From assembly GCF_032362555.1 (NCBI RefSeq), contig NC_083516.1, positions 8,767,001 to 8,831,000 of the forward strand: a DNA stretch of 64,000 nucleotides, read 5' to 3'. The position numbers and the translations under genes are program-made. This DNA is from Amyelois transitella (lineage: Eukaryota; Arthropoda; Insecta; Lepidoptera; Pyralidae). Below are positions 27,857 through 40,071 of the stretch, piece after piece. The notes beneath the pieces are model-generated. The model was given only the letters and a program-made list of their open reading frames with translations, had not been told where the DNA came from and did no database searches. Position 1 is the stretch's first letter; each line of letters opens with the position of its first letter.

Positions 27857-30189
27857 GTTGTTTTCAAACTACCGACGTTACCGACTTATCCATTTATTTT
27901 TGTCATAATGTATTTCAATGATCATTTATTTTCTGCACTTTGAAATGACACTTTAATTATATTTTCTTTTTCTCTAATAAGATAATGAACATTGTTTATT
28001 TTAGTTGGAGACAGGGCCATATGCAACTCACTTCAAAACACTAAATCTCTTTGCATATGGCACTTACAAGGACTATTTGAAAAATAAGTCAGATTACCTA
28101 GAGTTAAACCCGATACAGTGCAAGAAACTACAGCATCTCACGATTGCAACCCTCGCCACACAAGAGAAGTGTATTCCTTACAGTGTGCTGCTCAAAGAAC
28201 TGGACATCAAAAATGTTAGGGATTTAGAAGATCTCATTATAGAAGCAATATATGCAGGTGAATATGTAGAAATAAAAATTGAAGTGATTTTTACTGCACT
28301 TTGATTAGAGAGTATATGTACATACTTAGTGTCAATAGAAGAAAGTCTTTTCACATTTCACTTTTACATATTTACTAGAGGATACCAGGGCCTCGCCTGC
28401 ATGAATGTAATATTCCCTTAAATTCTTACTCTTCTGGTCTTCATTGCCCAATTTTGGTTTATTATATTAAGGTATTGATTCATTAGAAAGGATTGATTCA
28501 CTTATACAGAAACAACTGTAAAGCTGATTACTTTATTAAGCAGTGATAAAATATAAAAAAAAATTACACAAGAAATAATGAACATTGCTCATGTGTTCTT
28601 AAAGTTGAAACTGTATTACAGATATAATCCACGGTAAATTGGACCAAGAATGCAAGCGGGTGGAAGTGGATGTGGCACTCGGGCGGGACGCTCGTCTAGA
28701 AGATGCCGCCTCCATAGCAGACGTGCTCGCGGACTGGTGCAACTCTTGCGAGGCCGTCCTCAGTTCTGTAGATAGGCACATTCAGAGGGCTAATAATCAC
28801 AAGCAAAAATCAATAAGGCACCAGCAAACTGTTGAGCAGGAAGTGAGTAGCATTGAGACATATTTTATATATGTCACAGGTAAATACAAAGAACCACAAG
28901 TTTATAAACTTGTTAGGAAAGTATATAAATAAGAGATGAATTGTATTATCTTATGTCCTCATCTTCACAGCTTCATAATTTTTTGATAGTTCGTGGTTAA
29001 TTTATGATCTTACAGATATCCATTATTTGCAATCTTCTAAAGGTTCAACCACTTACAGACAAGCTTTTAATTTTGCGCTCATTATTGGTCTAGTGAACAA
29101 AATAAAAGTATTTTACACTTTCAAAACAGTAGCAACATTAAAAACTTAAGAAAAATACATGAGCAACCAATTTGTTTATACTCCATAGCGTTCAACAGTG
29201 GAAGAGAGGAAAGAGAAAGAACATGTTACTTTTCAACCAATCTTGAGTCATTGCTTACTTATCATTTTACGCGTGTGTTCGGTAAGTTTATCAATTAATG
29301 GAAATGTGGATGTAAAATAATATAATTCATCTCAAAAGTTTATTAACTTCCTAGAAAATTTTTAAAACTTGCGGTTTTTGTTATTTTCCCTGTGACATAC
29401 ATATATATCACACCTATTCTTGCAATTGAAAAAGCCATGTTGCAAAGTTTAAATCATACCATGGCAAATGTACCAATAGGTCTTTTGTAGTCATAAGTTT
29501 CTTAGTTTAGTTGCAAAATCAATAACCATGTTCCAATACAGGTTAGGTTCCTTTGCAAGGGTTTGCAAGATCAAACACTTCTCTAAAAACCTGACTTATT
29601 AAAACCAGGGTTGTGGTCGAAGAAGAGAAGGGGATACAGCCGGGACTAACACCAGGAGTATAATGACATTGTAGCGGGAGCACTGATTCAGCTCAACCGA
29701 TAAAAGGGAAGATCTTCCCCTAGGCTTAGTATTATGCCTGGGAAACCGCGCCTCCGACGATGTTATGTCGGAGGTTGTATATATGCTCCAATCCGTGAAA
29801 TCTTTGCTTCCGCGATTAAGGATATATAGCGTCGCGTGATTGGTTGTTGCGACTTGTGGCGTAGAGATGTCGCCACAACATGTTGTTTGGTATCCGTATA
29901 TTTTGTGTACTAGTCAACTTTTGCTCGCAGTTCCGCCCGCAAACTAAAAGTCTGTCAGAGTTTTCCTGTACCTGTGGCGATTGTTTCTGGTATAGATAAA
30001 CTTATGGAATTTTTTTATTTACTTTTGTGTTCATGATTTCAGATCATGTTCGTGAAAAAGACCTTAAGAGCTCAAGCCGAGGAAGAAAACGCGTCGGGAG
30101 TGACTGAAACTCACGCAGCCCCAAAAAAAAACTCCGGCAAAGGAAAAACACCACGGAATGCAGCTAAATTCTGGCAGAAGAGCACTTAA
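27662..30189 (+). CDS. CSN7: COP9 signalosome complex subunit 7, 4 exons, 271 aa
   Basis: Subunit of the COP9 signalosome, the complex that removes NEDD8 from cullin-RING ubiquitin ligases; subunit 7 is a PCI-domain scaffold. Exons: 27662-27856, 28005-28257, 28622-28842, 30043-30189 (816 nt, phases match). An in-frame TAA lies upstream of the ATG. Family-typical stretches: [83 protein letters not shown] and [14 protein letters not shown], in the order known from animal CSN7. The PCI domain spans about residues 20-165; a helical, then Lys-rich tail ends AKFWQKST. Length is close to human COPS7A (275 aa). The first donor is the non-consensus GTTGTT; the third exon has a strong GTGAGT donor although the frame stays open 29 codons beyond it. 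Confidence 0.95.
28005..28257 (+). CDS. CSN7: CSN7 exon 2 (PCI core)
   Basis: 84 codons plus one base, after acceptor TATTTTAG. It encodes most of the PCI helical part, [16 protein letters not shown] to EAIYA. The donor is GTGAAT; the split codon becomes Asp. Confidence 0.93.
28622..28842 (+). CDS. CSN7: CSN7 exon 3
   Basis: Completes the Asp codon and encodes [16 protein letters not shown] to HQQTVEQE: the winged-helix end of the PCI domain and the start of the C-terminal helix. The acceptor is GTATTACAG, the donor GTGAGT, phase 0. Confidence 0.93.
29540..29662 (+). repeat. Worn repeat shared with 49.27-49.47 kb
   Basis: Ends AGCCGGGACTAACACCAGGAG; the second copy ends AACCGGGACTATAGCCAGGAG. 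Both carry a GGTTAGG/GGTAAGG block and an AAAACCTG block upstream. In CSN7 intron 3; type unknown. Confidence 0.45.
29663..29883 (+). mobile_element. Structured ~215-bp repeat, copy 1
   Basis: Begins GTAGCGGGAGCACTGATTCAG and ends GTGGCGTAGAGATGTCGCCACA. Shares long blocks with 40925-41143, for example ATGCTCCAATCCGTGAAATC. Contains two inverted repeats: CCTCCGAC...GTCGGAGG and GTGGCG...CGCCAC. In CSN7 intron 3. Confidence 0.6.
30043..30189 (+). CDS. CSN7: CSN7 exon 4 (C-terminus)
   Basis: 49 codons including TAA, after acceptor [20 protein letters not shown] continues the helix, then a Lys-rich tail and AKFWQKST, resembling the AKIWSKSN ending of vertebrate CSN7. Confidence 0.9.
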   Translation: MMFVKKTLRAQAEEENASGVTETHAAPKKNSGKGKTPRNAAKFWQKST

Positions 30190-30214
30190 ATAGTTATTAT
30201 ACTTTTGTGATAAG

Positions 30215-30226
30215 GTTAATAAATAA
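30215..30226 (+). terminator. CSN7: Likely CSN7 polyadenylation signal
   Basis: AATAAATAAA lies about 30 bp after the CSN7 stop codon. A degenerate SINE-like copy starts directly after it. Confidence 0.5.
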
Positions 30227-30227
30227 A

Positions 30228-30390
30228 ATGGCTTATAAACTTGGAATTCTTCTTTGAGGTTATGAGCTAACAACCTGTTACTTTTTTTTAATACAAACTC
30301 CGTTGTTAATTGAGTCGTACAGGTGATTGTTGCCATCGAGTTGTTTATGGCTCTGTCTACTCCGTAAGGCATACGTAATATATTAATGTA
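30228..30390 (+). mobile_element. Degenerate SINE-like copy after CSN7
   Basis: GGCTTATAAACTTGGAATTC, GAGCTAACAACCTGTTAC, then CTCTGTCTACTCCGTAAGG. It starts next to the likely CSN7 polyadenylation signal and may form part of the transcript end. Confidence 0.55.
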
Positions 30391-31105
30391 AAGGTACCAA
30401 ATTAAACTTATAATAATTCAGTTTTGTAACTGTAGGTACCAACAAAGCACGATAAACGCCATATTTATCGTCGTATAATCGCACGCAATTTTCTTAATTT
30501 TGTATTCTCGTTTGACCACGCCAATCCTTACCTATCTCTGACGCCTAATTTATTTAAAAAAAACAGTTACAATACAAATCAAAACATTCTACCATTGTGG
30601 TAGTTTAAATTTCTATTGTTACTAGAACAAAAAAAAATTGACCATTATTAGGTATATCCTAGAAAGTAGGCGGACTCCGAACTCTCCACTCCACCCACGG
30701 AAGAGGAGTACAGCAACTGAGAATACCTCCAAGAGAAGTATTGATGACGTCTATAGCCTGAGTGAATTTCGATAACGTGATCGGAGAAAATGGTTCAATT
30801 TGCTTCAACGTTTCGCAAATCCATCCATGAAATTAATTATACCTAAATTCAAAATTTCGTATGAGATGCAAAAATATGCGAACCTATTATGAATTCATAA
30901 TTCTTGCACCTTTTCATTTGAATGCAAGAATGCCCAGATTTGTGTATTGCTATTTGATTTTTGTAGGCGCGTAAAGTACAGCGATTTGCTATTACCATTC
31001 CAATATATATTAATTTAGAAATAAAGTTGTATTTTTTCCAATGATTATAAATTATATTTTAATCTTGCTGGTTGTTTTTGAAAGTTAAACTTAGCAACAC
31101 ACAAA
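30391..31105. other. No gene recognised
   Basis: AT-rich apart from a moderately GC-rich patch near 30665-30780 (AAAGTAGGCGGACTCCG, CCCACGGAAGAGGAG). No open segment with good splice borders. Confidence 0.3.
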
Positions 31106-32260
31106 TTAAACGCCAAACGCGAGAGTAGGTAAGTCAATCGCGGTTTCCTTGGATAGCGACGGAGACAGCGAACCGCGACTCGGCTCTAGCCGAGGTTCCC
31201 CGACCGTCCTCTGTTTTGTTGACGCAGAAGCGCAGCAAATATAGTGCGCAGGCAATGCAACGATTATCACGTTCGCAGGCCTCAAAAAGTGATGTAAATA
31301 ACAAATAAAACGCATAACATTGTAAACAAAGACTCGATCTCGTACTTACAAAGCGCGGTGCTATTACAGACACTCAAAACCGTGCCGTGATAATTATTAG
31401 CACCTTAGCGACCGCTCAGTGAGAAACTACGACACAAGTGACGGTCGATTTGGTACAATGAAATCGTGATAATTTACCAAAATAAACAAATTTGAGCTTT
31501 TTGTTCAGACTTTGCAGTTTCCCGGAGTGCCGTATTTCGAGGGCCCTCGTATATTGGATGAGCAGAAAGGCAAGTAATGATTTGCCCTTTATTAGGTCGT
31601 ACTGCTTACCTTCGTACCTAGTCACCTTTCGCACGAATATTCATGGTCAACAATGTTTACTCAATATTCTTGAAGACGCTAGCTGCTTTTCGATTAAAAT
31701 AAGATATCACATATACCTATAAGTCTTAAATTTAAATTAATAATTACTCATTTAACAAAAAAAAGTATTATTTACTTTTTTTTGTTAAAGGCACAATGAA
31801 ACTAATAAGTAGGTAGGTACTTCGTCAGCAATCGATACCTACGTACATTTTTTTTTTATTATATCAACATGTTTGAGTAAGTACCTACCTAGTTCACAAA
31901 AATAATAAGCCTAATCGAATCATACATGCGTGCGTGCTTTTGATTATATTAACATGGATTATGATTGTGTGGGATGTATGTTCTTTGTTGTCCACGCAGT
32001 CAGCTGTTTCCCCGGGGGCAGGGCAAAGGGGGGCGGTGACTCGTCCAACTGGTCCCGCGCGCGCGCTCCTAGCTTATTATTAGGTAGGTACTTTCCTTTG
32101 TATCTTCAAGCCAGGGGTTTAACGATACAATAAGATCGTGTCGTGTGCCGACCCTTTGTAATCCAGTTTTACACGTCAAATATTACTTCATTCGGTCCCG
32201 GCTTGGTTACAGCTTAGGTCGTTTTTTGTAACGCCACGTGTTTGCGCGGCTTCTTTTTAT
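31106..32260. promoter_or_regulatory. CpG-rich patches, possible distant 5' exon or promoter
   Basis: 31125-31400 and 31975-32160 are far richer in GC and CpG than their surroundings (GCGACGGAGACAGCGAACCG, CCCGCGCGCGCGCTCC). They have no match to the repeat families here and no convincing coding frame. A transcription start of a neighbouring gene is a guess from composition alone. Confidence 0.25.
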
Positions 32261-33880
32261 TAACATGGTGTTAGTTAACACCTTAGTACAAAAAGGAATT
32301 ACAATTTGAACAACTGGTTATAAAAAGTCAAAGGGCGTTTAACTTACCTAGGTAGTTAGGTACCAATATTCATTTACATATATGCTTTAGTTTTCTGTCA
32401 TTTAGAATAGATACTTACATCAATTCACTTAGCTTGTATCTAATATATAATCATAAAAATGTCACATTTAATTTATCCTATAAAACAAGAAGCATCTGCT
32501 CATCTTCTTGCTCTAGGCCCGACTCTCATTAGTACACTCTAGTTATTGGGCAATAAACAGTAGGTACTGAGTACATTTCCAATGTATCAAGTCCACCCCC
32601 ATGACCGTATTAAACACTAAAGGCAAATACTTTTAATAGAAAAATATTTCATCCAACTTTTGCACCTGCCTGTACCTGCTTAAGCAAGTACCGTGTATAA
32701 GGCTTCCTTAACCTATAATAGACCAGCTGTAGCCCTTCTGACGTCACGGCTCTTGCAACTAGGTGAGGCTATTATGTCACGATGCACTTCCTAGTGCATT
32801 ATACGGTATTAACATGCATTCTCGGGTAACCTAAATCGCTTTGTTTCCAGCGAGCCGTGATGGTAAACCGCGTTCTCATTTCTGTAAAATGCTGTAAAAG
32901 TACAGTGGTGAAGAGAATTTTTCTGAATATATATTCTTACTAGACTTCTCGATCGAAATAATGCTACTACCTGTACAACAAATTATACTCTCGTCCACAT
33001 TCTATTCTAAGTTTGGATATTTGTGAAGTTGACGTTGTTGAAGAAAATGCAGTTTGTTATACCGCTTCTTCTGCAATGACGCCTTGGAAGTAAACTTAGT
33101 TTTAAGTAATCTATTTGACATCAACCAATGTTGTGAAACCAAAAGATTTTGAATTTGAATACCTAACTAGGTAGTAAAGGAATGATGAAACGTTTTCTGA
33201 AATATTAGACTTCTGGATAAAATCAGTCCGCCGTTGGTTTTTCCTGTTATTTTACATTCGGATTCTATAGGTACACAAAAGAAGGTGTTGGCTCTCGGAA
33301 TTATCGGTTAGGTACTTACTTAAATGCATCTTAAGTTTAACTCACAACAAGTCATCTTTAATAGGTACCGTATCTAATCTTTAATTGTATTAGGTACATA
33401 GTATACTTTGACATTTTATGAACCTTATCTTTAAGTCATTTCATACCTACTTCTCGATATAATATTGGTTTCTTTCTATATATTAAACAAAGTTGGTATA
33501 AGTAATCTGAGGTTAAGCACTCGCCTTGAAAACTACTCAACAACATGCAAGGACCAATTTGCTTTATTCTGAAGTTATAACAGCATGATCTTGAAACGTC
33601 TAGACGAACTTAATCGTCAGACTATATTAACCTTAAGTTCTGTAGGTACTTCCAATTCAACCACAAATAAATCTTTGTAGATATCTTCGTTCCCGCCCGT
33701 GTTCTCGCGTTCGAATGAACGCCCTTACGGCTGTTACCCGCGACTTCGCCTGCAGTACAAATGAAAATATATATATATATATGATATATTTTTTTAATTT
33801 GTACACATCCAAAACATAAGGAAATAAGACCGCCGTAGCTCCCACGATCCCGATACGACATCTAATCCATCTTGAATTAC
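32261..33880. other. Gene-free AT-rich DNA
   Basis: No coding segment or clear repeat copy. A short (AT)n run lies at about 33765-33785, next to a Helitron-like scrap (TACCCGCGACTTCGCCTGCAG). Confidence 0.3.
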
Positions 33881-33904
33881 ATATTCAGTTGCCTGGACGG
33901 TTCA

Positions 33905-34003
33905 TGCGCAAAAGATCTCTTTCGCAAAATGTCCCCTCGTCGTAAAATGTCTATTTCGCAGAAAGACTTTCGCAAAATGTCACGCCCTGAACTAAGTGGA
34001 GCA
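33905..34003. repeat. Short internal repeat of TTTCGCAAAATGTC type
   Basis: CTTTCGCAAAATGTCCCC, CGTCGTAAAATGTCTATTTCG and CTTTCGCAAAATGTCACG follow each other within about 100 bp. Origin unknown. Confidence 0.45.
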
Positions 34004-34841
34004 CAAGCTGATAGACATAGGCACTACCTAGTTTTCTAGCGATGTTTTCCCTCACTGTAACTGAATCCGTTCGCATCTTTTTGACTTTGATATGAGTCCG
34101 TCTTGTGGGGTTGATGTTTTGAATTATTATATCTTTATTATATCTAACTAGACAAAGTAAAAGAACCTAAGACTTATTTCAGGAATGGCTTTCTCCATAG
34201 CGTTTTCCATGGGAACCACAGGGTAAATGAGTGTCGTTAAAGTTTTCCATTAAGGAACATACACTTTAACAACTAGTGATTATAGAGTTAGACTTGAAGC
34301 CTTCTTGATGAAGGTGGACCATTAAATCGATTATTACATTGTAAAAGCTTTCATTTTCCTTGTAGAGTTTATATGGTAGTTATGACCACTTTACGTGTCT
34401 GTAGTATCCAGTAAACTGTTCTTTTAAATGTCTTGACAGTTATAAAGTAAAATTAAAATAAAATAAAGTAGGTACAACTTAAATAAAATAAAGTAGTTAC
34501 GAGATGCTCATGTAAATTTAAACTCATGATGGTTGTAGTAGATACTATGGTACTTATATTTTTTTACCTAATGGTGACTTTGTTTTTAACTATCGATCAA
34601 CTAAGTATTTTGTATAGGATATAATAATTTTGTATAATGTACTCTTATTCGTCTGCTTTCTGTCAAAGTTAAATAAATCCCCTGCATAACCATTATTATA
34701 ATTATTAAGTTTCCAGCAAAAATGGTAGTCAAATCTGTAAAAATAATAAAGTATAAGTAAAATAGTTTTTACCATTCGGTTTAATGGCAAAAAATATTAT
34801 TCCATTTAGATTCTATTTCATATCTATACACTATTGGTAAA

Positions 34842-35046
34842 TCCTACTACTATTATAAAGGCGAATGTTTGTATGGATGTATGGATGTTTGTTACTCTTT
34901 CACGCAAAAACTACTGAACCGATTACCATGAAATTTGGTATGTAGGTAGCTGAAGACCCAGAATAACACATAGGCTACTTTTTATCCCAGAGTTCCCGCG
35001 GGATTGATAGGGTTTCCATGCGGACGAAGTCGCGGGCGGCCTCTAG
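34842..35046 (+). mobile_element. Helitron-like element, complete ends
   Basis: Starts TCCTACTACTATTATAAAGG after an A and ends GGGCGGCCTCTAG before a T. The inner part is very close to the copy at 14459-14658 (CATGAAATTTGGTATGTAGG). Confidence 0.8.
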
Positions 35047-35102
35047 TTAATCTCCATTCGATTCAAGTTCTTACCGCTCCTAGAAATCTTTAGGGAAAGT
35101 CT

Positions 35103-35228
35103 ATATCACTATAGATCTATATCTCAATTCTATCATAAAGCCGAACAGCTGAACGTGGCCAATCATAGTCTTTTCAAGACTGTTGGCTCTGTCTTCCGCA
35201 AGGGATATAGACATGATTATGTATGTAT
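35103..35228 (+). mobile_element. SINE-like element, 3' part
   Basis: CTCAATTCTATCATAAAGCC to GACATGATTATGTATGTA. Slightly worn (TCTTCCGCAAGGG). Confidence 0.7.
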
Positions 35229-35399
35229 TTAAAGCCTATGTCCTGCAGTGGACTTCATGTGACTGTGATGATGATGACTTATTTTACATGCCACCTCTGT
35301 TTCTTCCATGCTGATCTAGGAGGGAAGGGAAAACGTAAAATGTGCCAGCTGCTAAACTTCGCACGCAGGTCAGTGTCCTTAGCATTCATATGTTCCCAC

Positions 35400-35671
35400 A
35401 TGATGTGCCGTGTGGTTCCCGGCACCAATAAAAAAGAGGATAGGACCACTCCATTTCTTTCCCATGGATGTCGTAAAAGGCGACTGAGGGATAGGCTTAC
35501 AAACTTGGGATTCTTTTTTAGGCGACAGGCTAGCAACCTGTCACTATTAGAATCTTAATTCTATCATTAAGCCAAATAGCTGAACGTGGCCTTTCAGTCT
35601 TTTCAAGACTGTTGGCTCTGTCTACCCCGTAAGGGATATAGACGTGATGATATGTATGTATGTATGTTTGT
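35400..35671 (+). mobile_element. SINE-like element, full length
   Basis: Flanked by ATGTTCCCAC (35390-35399 and 35672-35681). Five extra bases precede the standard GTGCCGTGTGG start. Confidence 0.82.
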
Positions 35672-35938
35672 ATGTTCCCACTAGTACAGTTAACGGTAGA
35701 TAAATATGACACCGTGTTCATATAAACTTTAAATTTTTTTGGCTGTTGACTATAAATATTAACGAACTATACCTACCAATGGTGGAATTAATAACATTTC
35801 TTTCTCTATAATGTCACTATTAATGTTAGTGGCACTACTTATATAGTGGTGTGATCCAATTAGAAAATGACCCAAATTATTTAGGTAGGTACCTAGTTTG
35901 GTAGATAAAATACTTATAGATTATAAAATAGAATGGTA

Positions 35939-36206
35939 CATACATATAATCACGCCTGTATCCCTTGCGGGGTAGACAGAGCCAATAGTCTTAAGACTGA
36001 TAGGCCACGTTCAGCTGTTTGGCTTAATGAGACAATTGAGATTCAAATAATGACAATGACTAGTGGTTGCTAGCTCATCGCCTATAAGAAGAATCTCAAG
36101 TTTATAAGCCTAAATCTTAGTCGCCTATTACGACATCCATGCGAAAAAAATATAGGCTAACTAAAAAAAATAGGAAACTAAGGGATAGGTTTATAATGTA
36201 ACTGTG
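35939..36206 (-). mobile_element. SINE-like element, worn 5' end
   Basis: Minus-strand copy with a 14-bp duplication AAAATAGAATGGTA (35925-35938 and 36207-36220). Its 5' part is scrambled: CTAAGGGATAGG occurs again in plus orientation near 36177-36189. Confidence 0.8.
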
Positions 36207-36220
36207 AAAATAGAATGGTA

Positions 36221-37019
36221 TTTGTCCCAACATCGACTTTCTTAGGATATAGGTACCTGTGTTTGCACATAATATATACCTAACGCTAATATTCTGTAAA
36301 AATTCGAAAACAAATCCAAATTCCAGTGAACATTATGTACCTACCTATAATTTTCGAAGAGTAAGATTATTTCGTAACAGATTGCCAATACTCATAACTT
36401 ATTAATTAAGCAAGACTATCATACGATTCTGACTATAAAATACATAAATCTTGTGAAAGGTTAAATGACCTTACATCGAAACAATCAACTTTCATCAGCT
36501 CGGTATTATTTGAAAACCGCATAACTAAATGTTCTGACTGTGGTCTCAGGCTGAGGCCACCGCCGTCATTAAACTTGTGGTTCAAGTATCAAATCACCAG
36601 AAGCCTCTCTGAAGTTACAAAGGTTATTGTACAAAATTAATATAACCTAAAAAAAATTTTAAAAGAGTTAATCAGATCAAAGTAATAGGGATTATCGTGT
36701 TTGTTTATATCTTGTTTATTAATTTAATATGTAAGTGTTTTGTTTATAATTGTGTACTGTTCTATTAGAATTTCAATGTAGGTACAACTTTATAAATACC
36801 TACAGATATCGGTCAGGTATGTAATAAATAAATGTGTAAATAAGTAGTCTTTCGATGGAGTCCATAAAATAATATCAGTGGATTTTTTTTTTTGGAATTT
36901 GGTAGTCCGTTTCATAGTAAAAAAAAAACTCAAAGCTATTACACTGCGAATATCGATGATCGAAATCATGTCACTATAGACATAAACAAGCTATTAAATC
37001 TCTATTCGCTTATCGTTTT
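36221..37019. other. No gene recognised
   Basis: AT-rich. No coding segment or clear repeat. Confidence 0.3.
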
Positions 37020-37507
37020 ATGATTGAAGGTTTTGAACAGAAAAGTCACCTAATTTCCCGCGGAAATTTCGGGAAATCCTCTCTTAGTGAACGCCTAGAT
37101 CACATAAAGAACTTAAAATTCAAGTCTTTAGATCCAGCCGGTTTTTCCCTGTGCGCTGATATGTCGGTTAGTCATTCATTCGCTTTCTTCTTGTGTATGC
37201 AAACCCTTTTCTGCGTAGAGATATTGATGTTTCATTTTTTTAATTTAACAAAGGGATGAAATAATTAGGTAAATAATTTAATATATATATCTGGTGGCCT
37301 GTCCTTAACACTTCTCAAGATATAAAATTACATAGAACATTTACAGTCCTTTTGTTAAAACAGTTTGTGTAAATTACCTTAGAAAGCAAAGTGCACCGAC
37401 CCAGCTCTCTCTTTACAAGCCATTGTTGATGTTTACTATGTTTCATTACAATAGCTGGGACTTGCCCTTTGCATACAGGACGTATCATATTACAGGTTGG
37501 GAATATT

Positions 37508-37773
37508 ACACATACATACATACATATGGTCACGTCTATATCCCTTGCGGGGTAGGCAGAGCCAACAGTCTTAAAAAGACGATAGGCCACGTTCAGCTAT
37601 CTGTCTTAATGATAGAATTGAGATTCAAATAGTGACAGGTTGCTAGCCCATCGCCTAAAAAAAAGAGTCCCAAGTTTGTAAGCCTATCCGTTAGTCGCCT
37701 TTTACGACGCCGTGTGGTTCCCGGCACCAATACAAAAAAGAATAGGACCACTCCATCTCTTTCCCATGGATGT
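37508..37773 (-). mobile_element. SINE-like element with inverted 5' end
   Basis: 37508-37708 reads as a minus-strand copy from the tail up to GTCGCCTTTTACGAC. 37709-37773 is the missing 5' end (GCCGTGTGGTTCCCGGC to CCATGGATGT) in plus orientation. Together they make a complete element with its first ~65 bp inverted. Confidence 0.85.
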
Positions 37774-38109
37774 AAAACATGTGGAATTAAAAGCGTTTTA
37801 GATTTTAAGGTCTACATATTTTATTATTTTATGAGCTTTTATTATGCGAAATACTTATGGACCATTTTCGTAGTCGTTTCAGAACATTATGTTATTACAA
37901 ACTTTATCAAAGCGGTTGTTCCTTTACCTTGCACGTGATAAGAAAATGCATTAATTATTCATGTTTCTTAGAAGTTTGTCGTTGGCCAATAAACCAAGCA
38001 AACAGTCATATCGTGCTAGTAAGCCTATTAAATAGGAAAGCAAAGTACAACCACCCCATCTTATTCTATAGGCATTATTAGAGTGAGTGTCTGTGTTAAA
38101 GAACTTTAT

Positions 38110-38260
38110 CTTTACTAATATTATAATGCTGAAGGGTTTGTTTGTTTGTTTGAACGCGCTAATCCCAGGAACTACTGGTTCGAATTGAAAAAATCTTTTC
38201 ACGTTGAATAAACCATTTACCGAGGAAGGCTTTAGGCTATAAAACATCACGCTGCAACTA
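38110..38260 (+). mobile_element. Helitron-like fragment
   Basis: ACTAATATTATAATGCTGAAG, then (TTTG)n, AACGCGCTAATCCCAGG and GAGGAAGGCTTTAGGCTAT. The 3' end is absent. Confidence 0.55.
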
Positions 38261-38724
38261 TAAGTAGCAAAGAAATAACGGAAAATGCAACCGGGAACAC
38301 GCAGATAATAAAGAGAGAGACATATGTTATTGTTTATGTAATTTGAATATGTGGTGTATTCAAGTCTTAATTCATTTTGGAGGGAATTATAACACACGAA
38401 ATGAGTAAGTCCTATACCTACCAGGTTATGGAATTTTTTGGAAAGGTTAAAATGTTTTCTAAGAAAATTAAGTCATTCTATTCCTTTGTCTTTGACTCGT
38501 GATTCATTTCGTAATGATGCCTGTCTGTCGGTTCGTCACTCATTCTTGTTACACTGATCTACAAGGTTTTTCACCTTTTTAGATCAGATTCTTTCAACAT
38601 TTGCTTGAAATTCATTGGGGAAATGTTTATTCAGTTCAAAGACTGAGTTACTGATGAAAAGTTCGTGGCAATCATCTTTTATAGCAGAACTATGGAAATG
38701 CTTCGCATTTTATTCAAAAAAAAA

Positions 38725-38880
38725 GGTCAAAAGTGCCCGAAACCGCCGAGCTTGCATGAAGAGAGTTATGAATGTGGATGAAGCAAAGGAAGTATGCAGG
38801 GATCGTGGCAAGTGGAAAGAGGTAGTCTCTGCCTACCCCTCCGGGAAAGAGGCGTGAGTTTATGTATGTATGTATGTATG
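38725..38880 (+). mobile_element. RTE-type LINE, 3' fragment
   Basis: Last ~45 codons in frame (RRACMKRVMNVDEAKEVC, KWKEVVSAYPSGKEA) and a GTGAGTTTATGTATG tail. Truncated at the 5' side in an A-run. Confidence 0.85.
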
Positions 38881-39584
38881 TTTATTCCTTTGAACCATAG
38901 GTACTATGGGAAGATACACAGATAGATAAACGTTCATAATTGTTTATTTCAAATTTTATTGACAAAAATTATCTTGTTGAATAGATAAATAAGCATGAAG
39001 AACTTATCTTTGGAATGTCTAAATATTATTTAGACATATAACAAACATTGTATAGATAAGTTCTCTCTCTCATTTTTGCGTGTCTCAGTTGCACCCTCCG
39101 CTGCAATGCTTCAGGACCTGGGGTCCGCTTTCCGACATTTTTACTTCCATTTTGTCCGGTTCGATGCGTTTTCAGTTTTAAGACCTCAAACACGTAAACA
39201 AACTATAAGTTCTATTTTTGAATATTAATTTAGAAACAAAAACAATACACTAACTGTTTCATAAGAAAAATATTACGCAAGCTTCTTTTACCTCAATGGG
39301 GCAAACCCTATTGAAGAGCAACGTTCTGAGAATTCGTCTGATCTCAAAATGATCATAATTTCAACAAAGTTTTGCGCCGTTCTGGTAACTTTTCGAAGAA
39401 AATATCTATTTCAGAGCGTCCGTTTACACTCGGAGTTTGTTAGAATTTCTGTTTGGCGATGTTTTTTTTCCTAAACTTTATCTATCATCCATACTTCCCT
39501 CCTGGGGTTAGTCGTGGTTGCATACCTAGTCTCAGGTCCTGGAGATGAGCCTAATAACTATAACAACTTAGAATAAAGTCAATT

Positions 39585-39745
39585 ACATACATACATACAT
39601 ATGGTCACGTCTATGTCCCTTGCGGGGTAGACAGAGCCAACAGTCTTGAAAAGACTGAATGGCCACGTTCAGCTATTTGGCTTAATGATAGAATTGAGAT
39701 TCAAATAGTGACAGGTTGCTAGCCCATCGCCTTAAAAAGAATCTC
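39585..39745 (-). mobile_element. SINE-like element, 5'-truncated
   Basis: 3' two-thirds of the element on the minus strand, bracketed by AAGTCAATT (39576-39584 and 39746-39754). Confidence 0.8.
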
Positions 39746-39804
39746 AAGTCAATTGTACATGGATATTCTAATTGCATCCCAAACTATCCCAATTCCAACT
39801 ATTA

Positions 39805-40070
39805 TTATGAATGCGAAAGTAAGTTTGTTTGTTACCTCTTGACAGTTTAACCGCTGGTCAATATTCATGAAAATTTCCATTGGCAGATACATTTATGTAA
39901 CAAATGTTATCGATCTAGTGGAATAGTTTAGTTACTAAGTAAATAATAAGTTTACTTAATAAATAATCGATCATTATCATACTAATGGAACACAAACCAT
40001 TTTCTTAAGTTTCATATTATGCCGATTTTTTTGACACACACATTATTGACACACTATTGGTGCAATTTTT
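39805..40070. other. Helitron-like scrap, then AT-rich DNA
   Basis: TTATTATGAATGCGAAAGTAAG and TTTGTTTGTTACCTC at the start; nothing recognisable after that. Confidence 0.35.
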
Positions 40071-40071
40071 T

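Noticed and set aside
28843..28930. CSN7 exon 3 extended through its donor to the stop at 28930
   Set aside because: The donor GTGAGT is strong and exon 4 restores the family's Lys-rich C-terminus. The extension would need a retained intron.
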